In this document: positions 1-13,139 of the stretch, piece after piece | Position numbering within the stretch: position 1 is the stretch's first letter | How the letters are laid out: each line of letters begins with the position of its first letter | Assembly (NCBI GenBank): GCA_964017185.1 | Contig: OZ024871.1 | Span: 64,484,866-64,548,865, forward strand | Direction: 5' to 3' | DNA from: Rugalucina vietnamica | Taxonomy: Eukaryota; Mollusca; Bivalvia; Lucinida; Lucinidae | Length of the DNA stretch: 64,000 nt | Translations under genes and position numbers: made by a program | Notes under the pieces: model-generated | The model's input: only the letters and a program-made list of their open reading frames with translations | Databases searched by the model: none | Told to the model about the DNA's origin: nothing

Positions 1-665
1 AATAAAAACTGTCATTTAAATGTATAGTGTTTGAAGAAATTTACACTAGTTTACACAGTCACAAACTTTTTGTCTTTTAAATTGAACTTTCTAAGGAAGG
101 CGTTGAAAACTGGAGAACCAAACAATTTCTATGAAGAATATTATAGGGCAAATAAAGTTGTTTTGATTGGCCACCTAACTGAGAAAGAGCTCGTCATCTT
201 GCTCACCTTAAATACATTTGTACTTTCAATATAATATGATGGCTTATGTTGTCTGCTGCATTTCCACCTTTTGGTTTGACATTTTTAAATTTTACAGAAA
301 TTTGAAAATATCATATTTGATCTAATAAGTGCCCTTCTCTAATATTTATAATTGTTTTTCATGTTTGTAGATTAGTGAGGGCCACATGGAAGATTAGTTT
401 GTACTAAATATGTTTACCCTCGTAAAATGAAGTCGATTATTATTATTATTATTATAAGCCCATTCTGTTCATCATACCAATAAGCTCATACCCTTTTGTC
501 AGAAAATAATACCTTAAATGTGTATATTTCGACTAAATCTAAGACAATCAATCTTAAAATTGTTGTATTTAAAGGAGCATGCTGGAAGCAAGATAAAGTA
601 AAATGTTAAACATTACGAAAACACGCCCATGTAATATAATATAGATTTTTCTTAAGTTGTAAAAA

Positions 666-840
666 ATGAAAACTTTCAGCAGAAAAGTTTTGACATTTTT
701 CATTATTTTTGCTCAAAACATAGATTGTGGGTACACATTAGAATAAGAAAAATAGGTATACCCCTGCACAGCCCAGTTTTACTATATAAAAGTGGGGTAT
801 AAGGGGGTATACATGTCACGGACATGTTTTTCTGATGGTT
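666..840 (-). repeat. Hairpin MITE family H, partial copy
   Basis: Carries the family's CATAGATTGTGGGTACAC half-hairpin and the ggtatacccctgca / gggggtata / ACATGTTTTTC end, in reverse orientation. The central palindrome is lost. Full copies are listed at 14009, 16983, 24886 and 63203. Confidence 0.65.
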
Positions 841-1092
841 ATCATTGCAGGAGATTTCAGAGGGCACTAGTTTAACGAAGATGGGTAGTATGCACTTGTA
901 TGAAGTAAACTTTGTCACCTACATTTGCAGTAACTTGCGCAGGTTGTAATCAAAGGAATTTTCGTGCTTTTATCTAGAAAGTTTGTATAAATATCCTGGT
1001 CATTAATTTATCGAATTAAATAATGTAAGTTAGTAAACTATTCTCAAGATAAAAGAAGAGTTAACATCAAACTCAAGAGTTAACATCAAAAA

Positions 1093-1240
1093 ATCTTTTT
1101 GGGGAGTGTGGTGGCCTAGTGCTTAGCAAAGTGTATTGGATCCGGAAGTTGGGGGTTTCAGCAAGACACAGCATGGCTCCATCCCAATATGACTGAAATA
1201 AAGTTAAATGGGATGTCAAACCACTATGAACTACTTTAAA
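1093..1240 (+). mobile_element. Possible tRNA-derived SINE fragment
   Basis: Contains GTGGTGGCCTAGTGCTTAGC, resembling a polymerase III A box as in tRNA-derived SINEs, and about 40 bases later a degenerate B box (GGGGGTTTCAGC). No clear target duplication or tail. Confidence 0.4.
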
Positions 1241-2095
1241 AACTTACACTCTTTCTGTTGTTGTCCGTGGCCGTGACTGTGGTCTGTTTCTCTGTACCTG
1301 GGTTCTCTGTGGAGTCTGGCTTCTTGTCTGCGATCCCACTTCTGACACCAGCAAGGCAACAACAGCACACAAATACACAACCAACATCTCAAATTTGCTA
1401 GCCATTGTCAAAGTTCACAAAGCACTAGAATTATTCTGTGTTGAATACAATCAACAAAATCCTTCTGTTTCAGATTTTGTAAGTTCTATTTTGTACAAGT
1501 TATTAAATGACTTTCTGTAAAAATAATACTAAATTAAAAGCAGTGCATCCGAATACACAATTTCTAAGTTCCAAATTTTAATTCAGATTTAAATTTCTAA
1601 GTTTTTGTCCAAATTTATTATATTATTTTTTGTCAAAGTAATTTCTTAAAATTTTTAAAACAACTAACAACATAAAAATCTATTATCCTTGTATGTCCAG
1701 TCATGTCTTAACGAATGAAATCATAAAGCGACAAAAAGTGTAGGAAAAAATCTCCGCAATAAAACTGTTCACAAGATCAGGCCTCCATGATTGATTAATT
1801 ATTACATATTGAATATTAATCAGTCAGATGATGCCATTAATTGTCATTGGTCAATGTAATAATGTTAGCCTGTGACATGCTCTTATTGGCCTTGTTGAAT
1901 GTGTAATAATGTAAATTCAGAAATTTTTGTGTGACTAAGATTCAATTGTGAATCTTCTATTTCTGAATTATAAGCAAGTTCCTGAATTTATGATTCAGTA
2001 TTTGAGCAGCCTATAAAGCTTAGATTAAGTCTTTGCTAATAAAAACATCGAATTCACAAGAAAAAAAAAAAATTATAAATTTTACTGCACACAGG
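1241..2095. other. No gene seen
   Basis: AT-rich sequence without exon-like frames or an assignable repeat. The same holds for 1-665 and 841-1090. Confidence 0.5.
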
Positions 2096-2101
2096 CTATG
2101 T

Positions 2102-4530
2102 TTGTCTGTACACTATCTTTCAGAAACTGCATTTTTCAACATCTCACTTTTCTGAAACACCACAAGAAAAATATGAAACATGTCAACATTTTGCATTCCA
2201 AAAGTCTTAAAAAGTGCTGCAAAAAAATTGAAAATCGGTTCACTAATTAAATAATTATGCCCAAAAATTACTTTGAATAGGCCTTTTGCATGTGCGAGGG
2301 AGGTATTTCAGACACCTTAAAATTGAAAATCAAGCAAATCTGTGGAATAAGTTAAAGAGTTTGGCGCTCAGCTATGTATACAACACAATTTTGTTTTAAT
2401 TTGGTTCATTTTTTACATGAAAAATAACCAATATATAGTTTTTCTGCAATATTAGTTACTTCTCTTGCTGACATTTTTACAATGGAAAATTATTTTCTGA
2501 TATAAAATAAAATTTTTATTTGTTAACCGATTTTCAAAATTTTTGTGGCATTTTTTAAGACTTTTAAAATGCAAAATGGTGACATGGTAAAATGTCTCTT
2601 GAGGTCTTTCAGAAAAGTGAGATTTTGAACCAGAGGACCAATGGTCCTGTAAACGCTCACCTGAGATCTGCTGTATATACGAATGTTATAGAAAATAGTC
2701 CCAGTATAGGGGCAGATGAAGCCCTTGGGCCATTTTTTTTTTTTCAGAATAATCAATATATGTTGACCTTGCTGTAAAATAGGTCAAGGTCATCCAAAGG
2801 TCATAATTTATGAACACATTGTAGTACTTTAGTCCCCAATGCTTCATGCCAAGTTTTGTTGAAATCGGTCCAGCGGTTCAGGAGAAGAATTTTAAAGGGT
2901 TTTTACCATATATGGGCTTGCGGCCATCTTGGTCATGTGACCTCGATTATTTATAAACACATTGATTCCCCCTTCCCATAGATGCTTCATATAAAATTTG
3001 GCTTTGATTGGCCAAGTGGTTTCAGAGAAGATCTTTGAATATTTTTGTAATATACATGTATATTGTCCCGGGTGGGTCACACCAACCCCTGGGGTCCAAA
3101 TTTTTTTCAGAATTACCTACCTTCAGTCCATTTGCCCATTTCCTGCAAGATTTGCCTTTCAAATGACATTTTAAGAATTTTCCCCATTCAAATGCATGGG
3201 CGACCTATGTTGACCTTGCCGTAAAATAGGTCAAGGTCATCTAAAGGTCATTATTTATAAACACATTGTAGAACTCTAGTGCCCAATGCTTCATGCCAAG
3301 TTTCGTTGAAATCGGTCCAGTGGTTCCGGAGAAGAAGAATTTTGAAGGGTTTTTACCATATATGGGCATGGTGGCCATCTTGGTCATGTGACCTGGATTA
3401 TTTATAAACACATTGTTCCCCCTTCCTATAGATGCTTCATATAAAATTTGGCTTTGATTGGCCAAGTGGTTTCAGAGAAGAAGATCTTTGAATATTTTTG
3501 TAATATACATGTATATTGCCTCAGGGTGGGGGCAGACCAACCCCTGGGGTCCAAATTTTTTTCAGAATTACCTACCTTCAGTCCATTTGCCCATTTCCTG
3601 CAAGATTTGCCTTTCAAATGACATTTTAACAATTTTCCCCATTCAAATGCATGGGCGACCTATGTTGACCTTGCCATAAAATAGGTCAAGGTCATCCAAA
3701 GGTCATTATTTATATACACATTGTAGTACTCTAGTCCCCGATGCTTCATGCCAAGTTTCGTTGAAATCGGTCCAGTGGTTCCGGAGAAGAAGAATTTTGA
3801 AGGGTTTTTACCATATATGGGCATGGCGGCCATCTTGGTCATGTGACCTGGATTATTTATATAAACATTGGTTCCCCCTTCCCATAGATGCTTCATGTAA
3901 AATTTGGCTTTGGTTGGCCAAGCGGTTTCAGAGAAGAAGATGTTTGAATATTGTGATAATATACATGTATATTGCCCCGGGGTGGGGGCGGATGAGCCCC
4001 TGGTGCCCATTTTTTTTCAGAATCATTAATATTCAGTCCTACTGCTCATTTTCTGCAAGATTTTTCCTTTAAATGACAATTTAACAATTTTTCCCATTCA
4101 AATGCAAAGGCGACCTATGTTGACCTTGCCGTAAAATAGGTCAAGGTCACCGCAAGGTCATGATTTATATATACATTGTAGTACTTGAGTCATCGATGCT
4201 TCATGCCAAGTTTGGTTGAAATCGGTCCAGTGGTTCCGGAGAAGAAGAATTTTGAAGGGTTTTTACCATATATGGGCATGGCGGCCATCTTGGTCATGTG
4301 ACCTGGATTATTTATATATACATTGGTTCCCCCTTCCCATAGATGCTTCATGTAAAATTTGGCTTTGATTGGCCAAGCTGTTTCAGAGAAGAAGATCTTT
4401 GAAAATGGTTGACGACGGACGGACGGACGACGGAGCATGGGTATACTATAAGCTCACCTTGTGAGCCTGACGGCTCAGGTGAGCTAAAAATGCAGTTTTT
4501 GGAAGATGGTGTATAGACAATGTCAGACAA
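2102..4530. repeat. Foldback element interrupted by a hairpin-ended element
   Basis: The left arm (2102-2243) matches, inverted, the right arm, which is split into 2526-2629 and 4488-4530 by the insertion at 2630-4487. Joining the two right pieces continues the left arm without gap, which dates the foldback as older than the insertion. Confidence 0.7.
2630..4487 (+). mobile_element. Hairpin-ended, tandem-cored element A
   Basis: Begins CCAGAGGACCAATGGTCCTG and ends with a TGAGCCTGACGGCTCA hairpin followed by GGTGAGCTAA. The body is about four tandem units of roughly 454 bp, each with TGTTGACCTTGCCGTAAAAT and GCGGCCATCTTGGTCATGTG, and a GACGGACGGACG stretch before the end. No coding gene is evident; stop-free stretches are short. 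Likely a non-autonomous, possibly rolling-circle (Helitron-like) element: the CTAA end and hairpin fit, the 5' end does not show the usual TC. Confidence 0.6.
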
Positions 4531-4732
4531 TAGTATAAGCATCTACAATGCTCCTTTTTAAAAAGAATGCGACACATTATCAAAAAGTGTGAAACGTTTT
4601 CAAAAATGTCAAAAATGTGGAAGTTGAAATATAAAGAACAAAATAAACATTATATGTTTTATTCAGTAAAAACAATTACTGTAACATTACTGGACAACAT
4701 TCCAAAATCTGAAAGAACATAAGTTAACAAAA

Positions 4733-4953
4733 GAGCCACATCATGAGAAAACCAACAATTTGCAAATGCAAAAACAAAGCTGCAGTTACTGCGAAGCTGA
4801 TCATCGCCTTTGTTTTCGCTACACGGATAGTACAATTCCTCTTCTTTCTAAAGCTAAATTTTCCAGCCTCTAACCATCTTCTGTGCTTGTAGAGCCCTGT
4901 TTGTGTCTGACCTGTTCGGAAACCACATTGTTGGTTTTCTCATGAGGTGGCTC
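4733..4953 (+). repeat. MITE family M, copy with AAAA duplication
   Basis: GAGCC...GGCTC ends with inverted GAGCCACxTCATGAGAAAAC tips and AAAA on both sides. The interior has the family's palindrome around GCAGTTACTGCGAAGCTGAT. Its translation gives the recurring CSENKGADQLRG-type peptide known from molluscan repeats; it is not a gene. Confidence 0.8.
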
Positions 4954-5030
4954 AAAAGCTTGAAGGGGGTCACAATAATTTATTTCATGAACTGAAGTAT
5001 GTTTGTATGAATTAGTGGTTTACATACATA

Positions 5031-5991
5031 CGAGGGTGATCCAAGAAGTAATGCGAACTAATGTGTAATTCCTTTCACCATTGCCGTTTTTCAAGATAGT
5101 TTACATCAGAAGTATGATGCATTATCAATTTTCCAGATCCGATTACTATTTTGACTGAATCACATATATTATCAACCCTCGTTGCCTAGCAACAAGAGAA
5201 TGCAAGGTAAACAACCTTGGCCACGGTTAAAACTGATTTTATTTATGTACTGCAGTGTCATATGCATAGCACAATTACGTCAATAAGCGTTTTATTCCAA
5301 AGTACAATAATCCCTTGAATAGATTTACAGTTCATACCTTTATTAGTTTAAAACAGCGCAAATTATTGAGGTTTGGCTATCTGTACCCCTAGAATTTGAG
5401 TCAATTTTGATCTCTCAAAATCTCCACATTTTCATCAGCGCCTATTCTACTTAACCAAAAAGGTTAAATCCCATACAATATTTGTTTTTTGAATTAAAAT
5501 TCTTCGTTGTGATAGGCTGTGGGCATAAATATCGATATTTACAATCTTTTCGGGGTCAAATACACGCACGAATTATAGGTATTTGTCGTTCTTAGTCGAA
5601 ATTGTGATATTTTTGTCAGATGCCGTTGCTAGGCAACATAGAATAGTCCTTGCTGATCTTTGCATTTCGCTTTCTCTATTATTTCCAAACATAAGGCATA
5701 TATAACACAACTGATATGATTTGTATGTATATTAATGTCAATTTAATAAATTGGAGCACAAAATCTTTCCCTGTACCCCTAACAAAATTGATACAGTCAA
5801 TTTCGCGTCCATGTCGACTTCGGGTCGACAAATCAAATATTCCTTAAATCTCAATTCGTCATCCGAACTTCATGATATTACACCTAATAACTGCACATAC
5901 ATACACGTGTACACATGCCAAATCATTTAATTGTATCTGCGTTGGTTACTAAAATACAGTTGTGTTCGCATTACTTCTTGGATCACCCACG
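5031..5991. mobile_element. Non-autonomous mariner-like element
   Basis: 961 bp with terminal inverted repeats CG(A/T)GGGTGATCCAAGAAG continuing TAATGCGAAC, flanked by TA on both sides (5029-5030, 5992-5993). A second, internal inverted pair (GTTGCCTAGCAAC near 5180 and GTTGCTAGGCAAC near 5625) is present. No transposase remnant is visible. Confidence 0.8.
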
Positions 5992-6079
5992 TAGTCAACA
6001 GCTAAGGTCAGGCTGAGACAGTTAGTTACCATAGCCATATTGTTACTTGGCAAGCCTCCCAGATCCCAGAGTAGTAAGT

Positions 6080-7916
6080 ACATGTACTGCTTAATACAGA
6101 TCCTGGAGTAGCAGCTGCTTAATACAGATCCTAGAGTAGTACTGCTTAATACAGATCCTAGAGTAGTACTGCTTAATACAGATCCTAGAGTAGTGCTGCT
6201 TAATACAGATCCTAGAGTAGTACTGCTTAATACAGATCCTAGAGTAGTACTGCTTAATACAGATCCTAGAGTAGTGCTGCTTAATACAGATCCTAGAGTA
6301 GTACTGCTTAATACAGATCCTAGAGTAGTACTGCTTAATACAGATCCTAGAGTAGTGCTGCTTAATACAGATCCTAGAGTAGTACTGCTTAATACAGATC
6401 CTAGAGTAGTACTGCTTAATACAGATCCTAGAGTAGTACTGCTTAATACAGATCCTAGAGTAGTACTGCTTAATACAGATCCCAGAGTAGTACTGCTTAA
6501 TACAGATCCTAGAGTAGTACTGCTTAATACAGATCCTAGAGTAGTGCTGCTTAATACAGATCCTAGAGTAGTACTGCTTAATACAGATCCTAGAGTAGTA
6601 CTGCTTAATACAGATCCTAGAGTAGTACTGCTTAATACAGATCCTAGAGTAGTACTACTTAATACAGACCCTAGAGTAGTACTGCTTAATACAGATCCCA
6701 GAGTAGTACTGCTTAATACAGATCCTAGAGTAGTACTGCTTAATACAGATCCCAGAGTAGTACTGCTTAATACAGATCCCAGAGTAGTACTGCTTAATAC
6801 AGATCCTAGAGTAGTACTGCTTAATACAGATCCTAGAGTAGTACTGCTTAATACAGATCCTAGAGTAGTACTGCTTAATACAGATCCTAGAGTAGTACTG
6901 CTTAATACAGACCCCAGTGTAGTACTGCTTAATACAGATCCTAGAGTAGTACTGCTTAATACAGATCCTAGAGTAGTACTGCTTAATACAGATCCTAGAG
7001 TAGTACTGCTTAATACAGATCCTAGAGTAGTACTGCTTAATACAGATCCTAGAGTAGTACTGCTTAATACAGATCCTAGAGTAGTACTGCTTAATACAGA
7101 TCCTAGAGTAGTACTGCTTAACACAGATCCTAGAGTAGCACTGCTTAATACAGATCCCAGAGTAGTACTGCTTAATACAGATCCTAGAGTAGTACTACTT
7201 AATACAGACCCCAGAGTAGTACTGCTTAATACAGATCCTAGAGTAGTACTGCTTTATACAGATCCCAGAGTAGTACTGCTTAATACAGATCCTAGAGTAG
7301 TACTGCTTAATACAGATCCCAGAGTAGTACTGCTTAATACAGATCCCAGAGTAGTACTGCTTAATACAGATCCTAGAGTAGTACTACTTAATACAGACCC
7401 CAGAGTAGTACTGCTTAATACAGACCCCAGAGTAGTACTGCTTAATACAGATCCCAGAGTAGTACTGCTTAATACAGATCCTAGAGTAGTACTGCTTAAT
7501 ACAGATCCTAGAGTAGTACTGCTTAATACAGATCCCAGAGTAGTACTGCTTAATACAGATCCTAGAGTAGCACTGCTTAATACAGATCCCAGAGTAGTAC
7601 TGCTTAATACAGACCCCAGAGTAGTACTGCTTAATACAGATCCCAGAGTAGTACTGCTTAATACAGATCCTAGAGTAGTACTGCTTAATACAGACCCCAG
7701 AGTAGTACTGCTTAATACAGATCCCAGAGTAGTACTGCTTAATACAGATCCTAGAGTAGTACTGCTTAATAAAGATCCTAGAGTAGTACTGCTTAATACA
7801 GATCCTAGAGTAGTACTGCTTAATACAGACCCCAGAGTAGTACTGCTTAATACAGACCCCAGAGTAGTACTACTTAATACAGATCCTAGAGTAGTATTGC
7901 TTAATACAGATCCCAA
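6080..7916. repeat. 27-bp minisatellite, about 68 units
   Basis: Unit CTGCTTAATACAGATCCTAG + AGTAGTA. Main variants are CCTAG/CCCAG, GTGCTG/GTACTG and GATCC/GACCC. The early part has a three-unit (81-bp) higher-order period marked by GTGCTG at about 6193, 6274 and 6355. The unit is a multiple of three and lacks stops in several frames, so long frames arise on both strands (LLNTDPRVV, LSSTTLGSV); I do not regard these as genes. Confidence 0.97.
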
Positions 7917-7944
7917 AGACAAATTACCAGTACTTAGTGCATAA

Positions 7945-9018
7945 TTCTTTCACCACTAACTGTTAAGCCACTAACTCTTAAATCAGCAGGAGAGGGAGAA
8001 TGGCTGTAAAAATATTTTCAAGATCAAATCTTCATGAAAGAATGTGCTGAATGTGAGGATCAATTGCTGGTCTGTTTAATAATCCAACATATTACCGATC
8101 GAGCTATCATGTCTTGAAACACATTATCAATAATGATAATTCGTTCATGTTGGTAACTATCTCAAAAAGTGAGATTCAATATCAAGTAAATGCACACAAG
8201 CATGCTCAGAAAAGAGGCAAACTAATATTACCAGAATACATGTATGTAGTGGATTCTTCAATCTTGAGTATACTATAAGTAAAACGTATATGCTAAGAGC
8301 AACGAACAAAGCTGATGTAACCATAAGCTAATGTATGGGAGGGAGGTGGCAGTGTCAGAATCTTGATCAAGTGGCCTGGATTTCAAACTACATGTACTTC
8401 AAATTACATGGGCTGTCCTTCAGCATGCCACTTAGCACTATAAATGCCCATGAAACAATACACTGTCCGGAGATGACATAAAATTCTATTTGCACTTGAG
8501 AATGTAATGCGACGTCTGATTGGATAACGTCAAAAATTTGTGACAGTATATTCTGCGATATACTGTAGGAAGCCCAACGTCACAGCCACATCGCTTGTGA
8601 TTGGTTAATGTTGAGGTTATACCTCGCTCAGTGGCGCCTGCATTTTGTGAAAAATGTTTATTTTCGATATTTATAGTTAAATTTAAGTGCATTAGAATAG
8701 GCATAACAATATTCAAATTTTTCATTTGGGGCAGTATATGGTCTTATATACGGTCGGAAATTTGTTTCATACGGGCAACTTAACGTGTCGCCGTATAAAA
8801 CAAATTTCCGAACGTATATCCGACCAAATGAAAAATTTGGATAACTATCCCCTACATATTTAATAACTGAAATGTCAAGTCTGACTAAGAGAAACTTAAA
8901 TCTACTTGTTGGCACTTATAAGCATTATATCCAGCACATTTAAGAATGCACAACCATTGTATTGAGCTGAATCTTACGTTTTGAACTTCTGTCTACAACT
9001 TTATCAGCTGTATGAAAA
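7945..9018. other. No gene; one palindrome
   Basis: AT-rich intergenic sequence. About 8705-8845 folds back on itself (CATTTGGGGCAGTATATGGT against CGAACGTATATCCGACCAAATG with CGGAAATTTGTTT on both arms). No exon-like frame. Confidence 0.6.
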
Positions 9019-10516
9019 CCAGAGGACCAATGGTCCTGTAAACGCTCACCTGAGATCTGCTACATATGCCAATAAACATGTTTGAATATTATGGTGTTTA
9101 GCCTCAGTGCAGGGGCAGATGAAGCCCTTGGGCCATTTGTTTTCAGAATAATCAGTATTCTGTCTATTTGCCAATTTCTATTTTATTTATTCCCTTTAAA
9201 TGACATGTTAACAGTTTTCCCCATTCAAATGCATTGGCAACCTGTGTTGACCTTGTCGTCAAATAGGTCAAGGTCACCACAGGGTCAAGATTTATATATA
9301 CATTGCAGTACTTTAGCCATCAATGCTTCATGCCAAGTTTCTTTGAAATCAGTCCACCGGTTCCGGAGGAGAAGATTTTTGAAGGGTTTTTACCATATAT
9401 AGGCATGGCGGACATCTTGGTCATGTGACTTGGATTATTTATATATACATTGGTAACCCCATCCTATAGATGCTTCACATAAAATTTGGCTTTGATTGGC
9501 CAAGTGGTTTCAGAGAAGATGTTTGAATATTATGGAAATATACATGTATACTGCCACGGGGTGGGGACATAGAAGCTCCTGGGGACCAATCTTTTTCAGA
9601 ATCATTAATATTCAGTCCTACTGTGCATTCCTGCAAGACTTTTACTTTAAATGACATTTCAAAAGTTTCCCCCCATTCAAATGCATTGGCAACCTATGTT
9701 GACTTTGCCGTAAAATAGGTGAAGGTCATCACAGGGTCATGATTTATATACACATTGTAGTACTTTAGCCATCGATACTTCATGCCAAGTTTCGTTGAAA
9801 TCGGTCAACCGGTTCCGGAGAAGAAGATTTTTGAAGGGTTTTTACCATATATGGGCATGGCGGCCATCTTCGTCATGTGACCTGGATTGTTTATATACAC
9901 CTTGGTTACCCCATCCTATAGATGCTTCACATAAAATTTGGCTTTGATTGGCCAAGCGGTTTCAGAGGAGAAGATGTTTCAATATTATGGAGATATACAT
10001 GTAAATTGCCCCGGGGTGGGGGCATATGAGCCCCTTGGGTCCATTTTTTTCAGAATCATTAAAATTCAGTCCTACTGCCCATTTCCTGCAAGACTTTCAC
10101 TTTAAATGACATTTTAAAAGTTTTCCCCATTCAAATGCATTGGCAACCTATGTTGACCTTGCCGTAAAATAGGTCAAGGTCATCACAGGATCATGATTTA
10201 TATACACATTGTGGACCTTTAGTCCCATATGCTACCTGCCAAATTTCAAGATCCTAGGCCTTTGGGTTCTGGAGAAGAAGATTTTTGAAGGGTTTTTACC
10301 ATATATGGGCATGGCGGCCATCTTGGTCATGTGACCTGGATTATTTATATATACATTGGTTCCCCCTTCCTATAGATGCTTCATATAAAATTTGGCTTTG
10401 ATTGGCCAAGTGGTTTCAGAGGAGAAGATCTTTGAAATTGTGGACGGACAGACGGACACCGGATCATGGCCATCCTATAAGCTCACCTTGTGAGCCTAAC
10501 GGCTCAGGTGAGCTAA
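9019..10516 (+). mobile_element. Hairpin-ended, tandem-cored element B
   Basis: Same family as 2630-4487: CCAGAGGACCAATGGTCCTG start, three units of about 450 bp, GGACGGACAGACGGAC stretch, and hairpin plus GGTGAGCTAA end. Confidence 0.65.
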
Positions 10517-10675
10517 TAATGGTTTTTAGGTGAAAAATGCAATTCCTCAAAATTGAGTTTTTACAAATCAGAACAGTCTCCCCATAATTATCAAACCAGA
10601 TATTGTTGAGATCAACATTTCTTAGGCATTATAAGCCTGATGATAGGCTATACACTGTGTATTGATATATAATTT

Positions 10676-10910
10676 GAGCCGCATCATGTGAAAACCAGAT
10701 TTTTGCTTATTCGAAAACAAAGGCGCAGATCAGCTTCGCAGTAACTGCGAAGCTGATCAGCACCTTTGTTTTCGCTACACGAATAGTACAATTCCTCTTC
10801 TTCTTAAATCCGAAGTTTCAAGCTTCTAGCCATCTTCTTTAGCTGTAAAGTCAGGTTTGTGTTTGACCTGGTCAGAAACCCAAAAGACCAGTTTTCTCAC
10901 GTTGTGGCTC
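10676..10910 (+). repeat. MITE family M copy
   Basis: GAGCC...GGCTC ends, near-perfect central palindrome AGCTTCGCAGTAACTGCGAAGCT, flanks ATTT and ATTA. Confidence 0.75.
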
Positions 10911-11264
10911 ATTAATTGACTCTTCTTTGGGAAGTTACACATTTAACAAAATACATGTACAAGATAATCTTCCATGAGGCCTACTGTTAAAGGAATGATA
11001 AATACCGGTATTAAATAATGATATGCACGGCTGATATTTTTCTGACTATCAATTCTATCATTAATAGAACATCAATTGTAAACAAAAATAAAAAGATCAC
11101 AAATTATAACAAGATTTTATGATGCTACTATGTAAATTTAAAACAAATAAATTAATATTTTACATGCAAGCAAAAATGGGACAGGAATAAAAAAAATAGA
11201 AAACAAATGGGGGCTTCTGCTTATGAATGAAACATTAAAGCATAATAAATATATCACATAAATA

Positions 11265-11727
11265 CAGCCCCTTTCACTTGAGTTTGCCATTTGAGCATTT
11301 AGGTCAATCAAATTTGTGTGTAAATCAGGTAACTTTTTATTCTATTTTAGAACTGAAACAGTGTCCCAAGTGCCAGGTATTCTTAAAATCTATTCAGCAT
11401 TTACCTTTAGGTAATGATGTCACCTCTTTTGATAAAAACATTGAAATTGTTTGGTTAAAGCACATTTTTATTTCAAAATTCTTTGCACAGCACATACAAT
11501 GCATATTAAAAACACACATCTGAAATAGGACAGGGACAAAATCAGAATTTTATTTATTTTAGCAATTACCTTTTGTTATTTACATGGCCAAAATTCCAAA
11601 TAGTAAGATAAAAATTTCACAATCCACTTCTATGTGGACAACATGAAAAGAAACTCAGATCTTCAGAACAGGTGGCCTTCTTGTGTAAAGCAAATGCTCA
11701 AATGGCAAACACGAGTGAAAGGGGCTG
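11265..11727. mobile_element. MITE with TA duplication (Tc1/mariner type)
   Basis: 463 bp with about 37-base terminal inverted repeats starting CAGCCCCTTTCAC (right end matches inverted, ending GTGAAAGGGGCTG), flanked by TA at 11263-11264 and 11728-11729. No transposase. Confidence 0.85.
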
Positions 11728-12049
11728 TAATAGTTCTGTAAACATGTAATATTTAGTCCTCTTTAACTATGTATGGCTGTAAAGATGGAACATTCTTTAC
11801 TGGTAAATAAGTTTCAGATCAGACAGGGTTTAATTTCAAAATAAATCTATTGTGATACAAGATATTTACAGCTAAAAACCCTACCTTGTAGAGAAAAATT
11901 AGGACTTACAATACATGCATATTGCACATTTATGTAAAAATAGATTTAAACATATTAAACATGCTAATATCAAATCATAATATCCAAGTTTTGTAGGAGT
12001 ATATGGGTAACAATAATATACTAATTTATTATGTAAAAATTATCACAGG

Positions 12050-12420
12050 GGTGATTCAAATGATGCTACCTGTGCTGTTGTCCGAGTCATTTGTGTACCA
12101 CTACATGCAAAAACTTGCTGTCATCAGAGTATGTTGACAGTGGTATCATGTCTTAGACGACAACAAAATCACTAGTATTATATTCAAGACCCTCAACCAT
12201 TTACTCGGACGACAGCACGGCTTTGCATGTGATGATAATACAAAAGACTTGGACGACAGCACAGGTAGCATAATTTGAATCATGCCTGTGATTATAGGCT
12301 TAATTGATATCTTGCACTCATGTACTACACCATCAGGAAAACATGTCCATGAAAAGTATACCCCCTTGAACACCACTTTTATGTAGAACAACTGGAGTTT
12401 ACAGGGGTATACCTACTTCG
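12050..12420. repeat. Inverted repeat plus partial H element
   Basis: 12055-12110 (GATGCTACCTGTGCTGTTGTCC) returns inverted at 12240-12295. From 12330 a partial hairpin-family H end (AGGAAAACATGTCCATGAAA) follows. Confidence 0.55.
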
Positions 12421-12571
12421 GTGGGAACTTTAAGATGACAAACATAAGAGTAATACAATGTTATGAAATAGCGGTCATCTGGTAATAGACTCGTACATTC
12501 ATGGTCATTTCATGTGAATTTATTACAGTTTCAAACATTTCATATGGAGTGCACACAGTAATGTAAATGCT

Positions 12572-13137
12572 TATGAGCTGCATCATGAAAAAACCCCAGC
12601 TTTTGGACTATCGGAAAACACTGCATAGCTTATCGGTGTCTTTATTTACGCTTCCCTTCTTCTTAAATCTGAAATCGTATATTTCTAGCCATCTGTGATT
12701 TCACTGGCCGGTTTGTGTCAGCCCTGGTCTGAAACTCCAAGAACCATTTTCTTGCATATTGACCATTTTTGCATCCAGCTTACAGAAAATCAATATTAGA
12801 AACACAGGTAACCAAAACCACCCTGACCTCAAGGTCAGGGTGGTTCTGGTTACCTGTATGCCCAATACTGATTTTTTCTACGCTGGAAACCAGCTGATAA
12901 TGCATTGTCAATGACAATGTTGGATGTGATGACATATGAGAAAACCGGTCTTCGGGATTTCCGACCAGGTCGGACACAAACTGGCCTGTACACTCACAGA
13001 AGAAAGCTCTAAGAATCTTGAAATTTTGAGTATTAGTAGAGGAGGAATTGTACTATCCGTGTAGCCAAAACAAAGTGCTGATCAGCTGTGCCTTTGTTTT
13101 TGCATAAGCAAAAGTCCAGTTTTCTCATGACGCGGCT
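12572..13137. repeat. Two MITE family M copies around a perfect hairpin
   Basis: A degenerate M copy (12572-12760), then a hairpin with ACCACCCTGACC / GGTCAGGGTGGT arms (about 12815-12850, longer outer arms to 12779-12893), then a second M copy in the opposite orientation (12926-13137). Confidence 0.65.
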
Positions 13138-13139
13138 CA

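Noticed and set aside
3660-4010. Frames such as that containing HMTKMAAMPIYGKNPSKFFF
   Set aside because: Recurs in every unit of the hairpin-ended elements in broken form; repeat, not gene.
6080-7916. CRISPR-like array
   Set aside because: Units are adjacent with no unique spacers, and the context is eukaryotic.
6193-7944. Long frames of about 580 and 390 codons on opposite strands
   Set aside because: Pure 27-bp minisatellite without stops; no start context, no non-repeat domain, and both strands are open equally.
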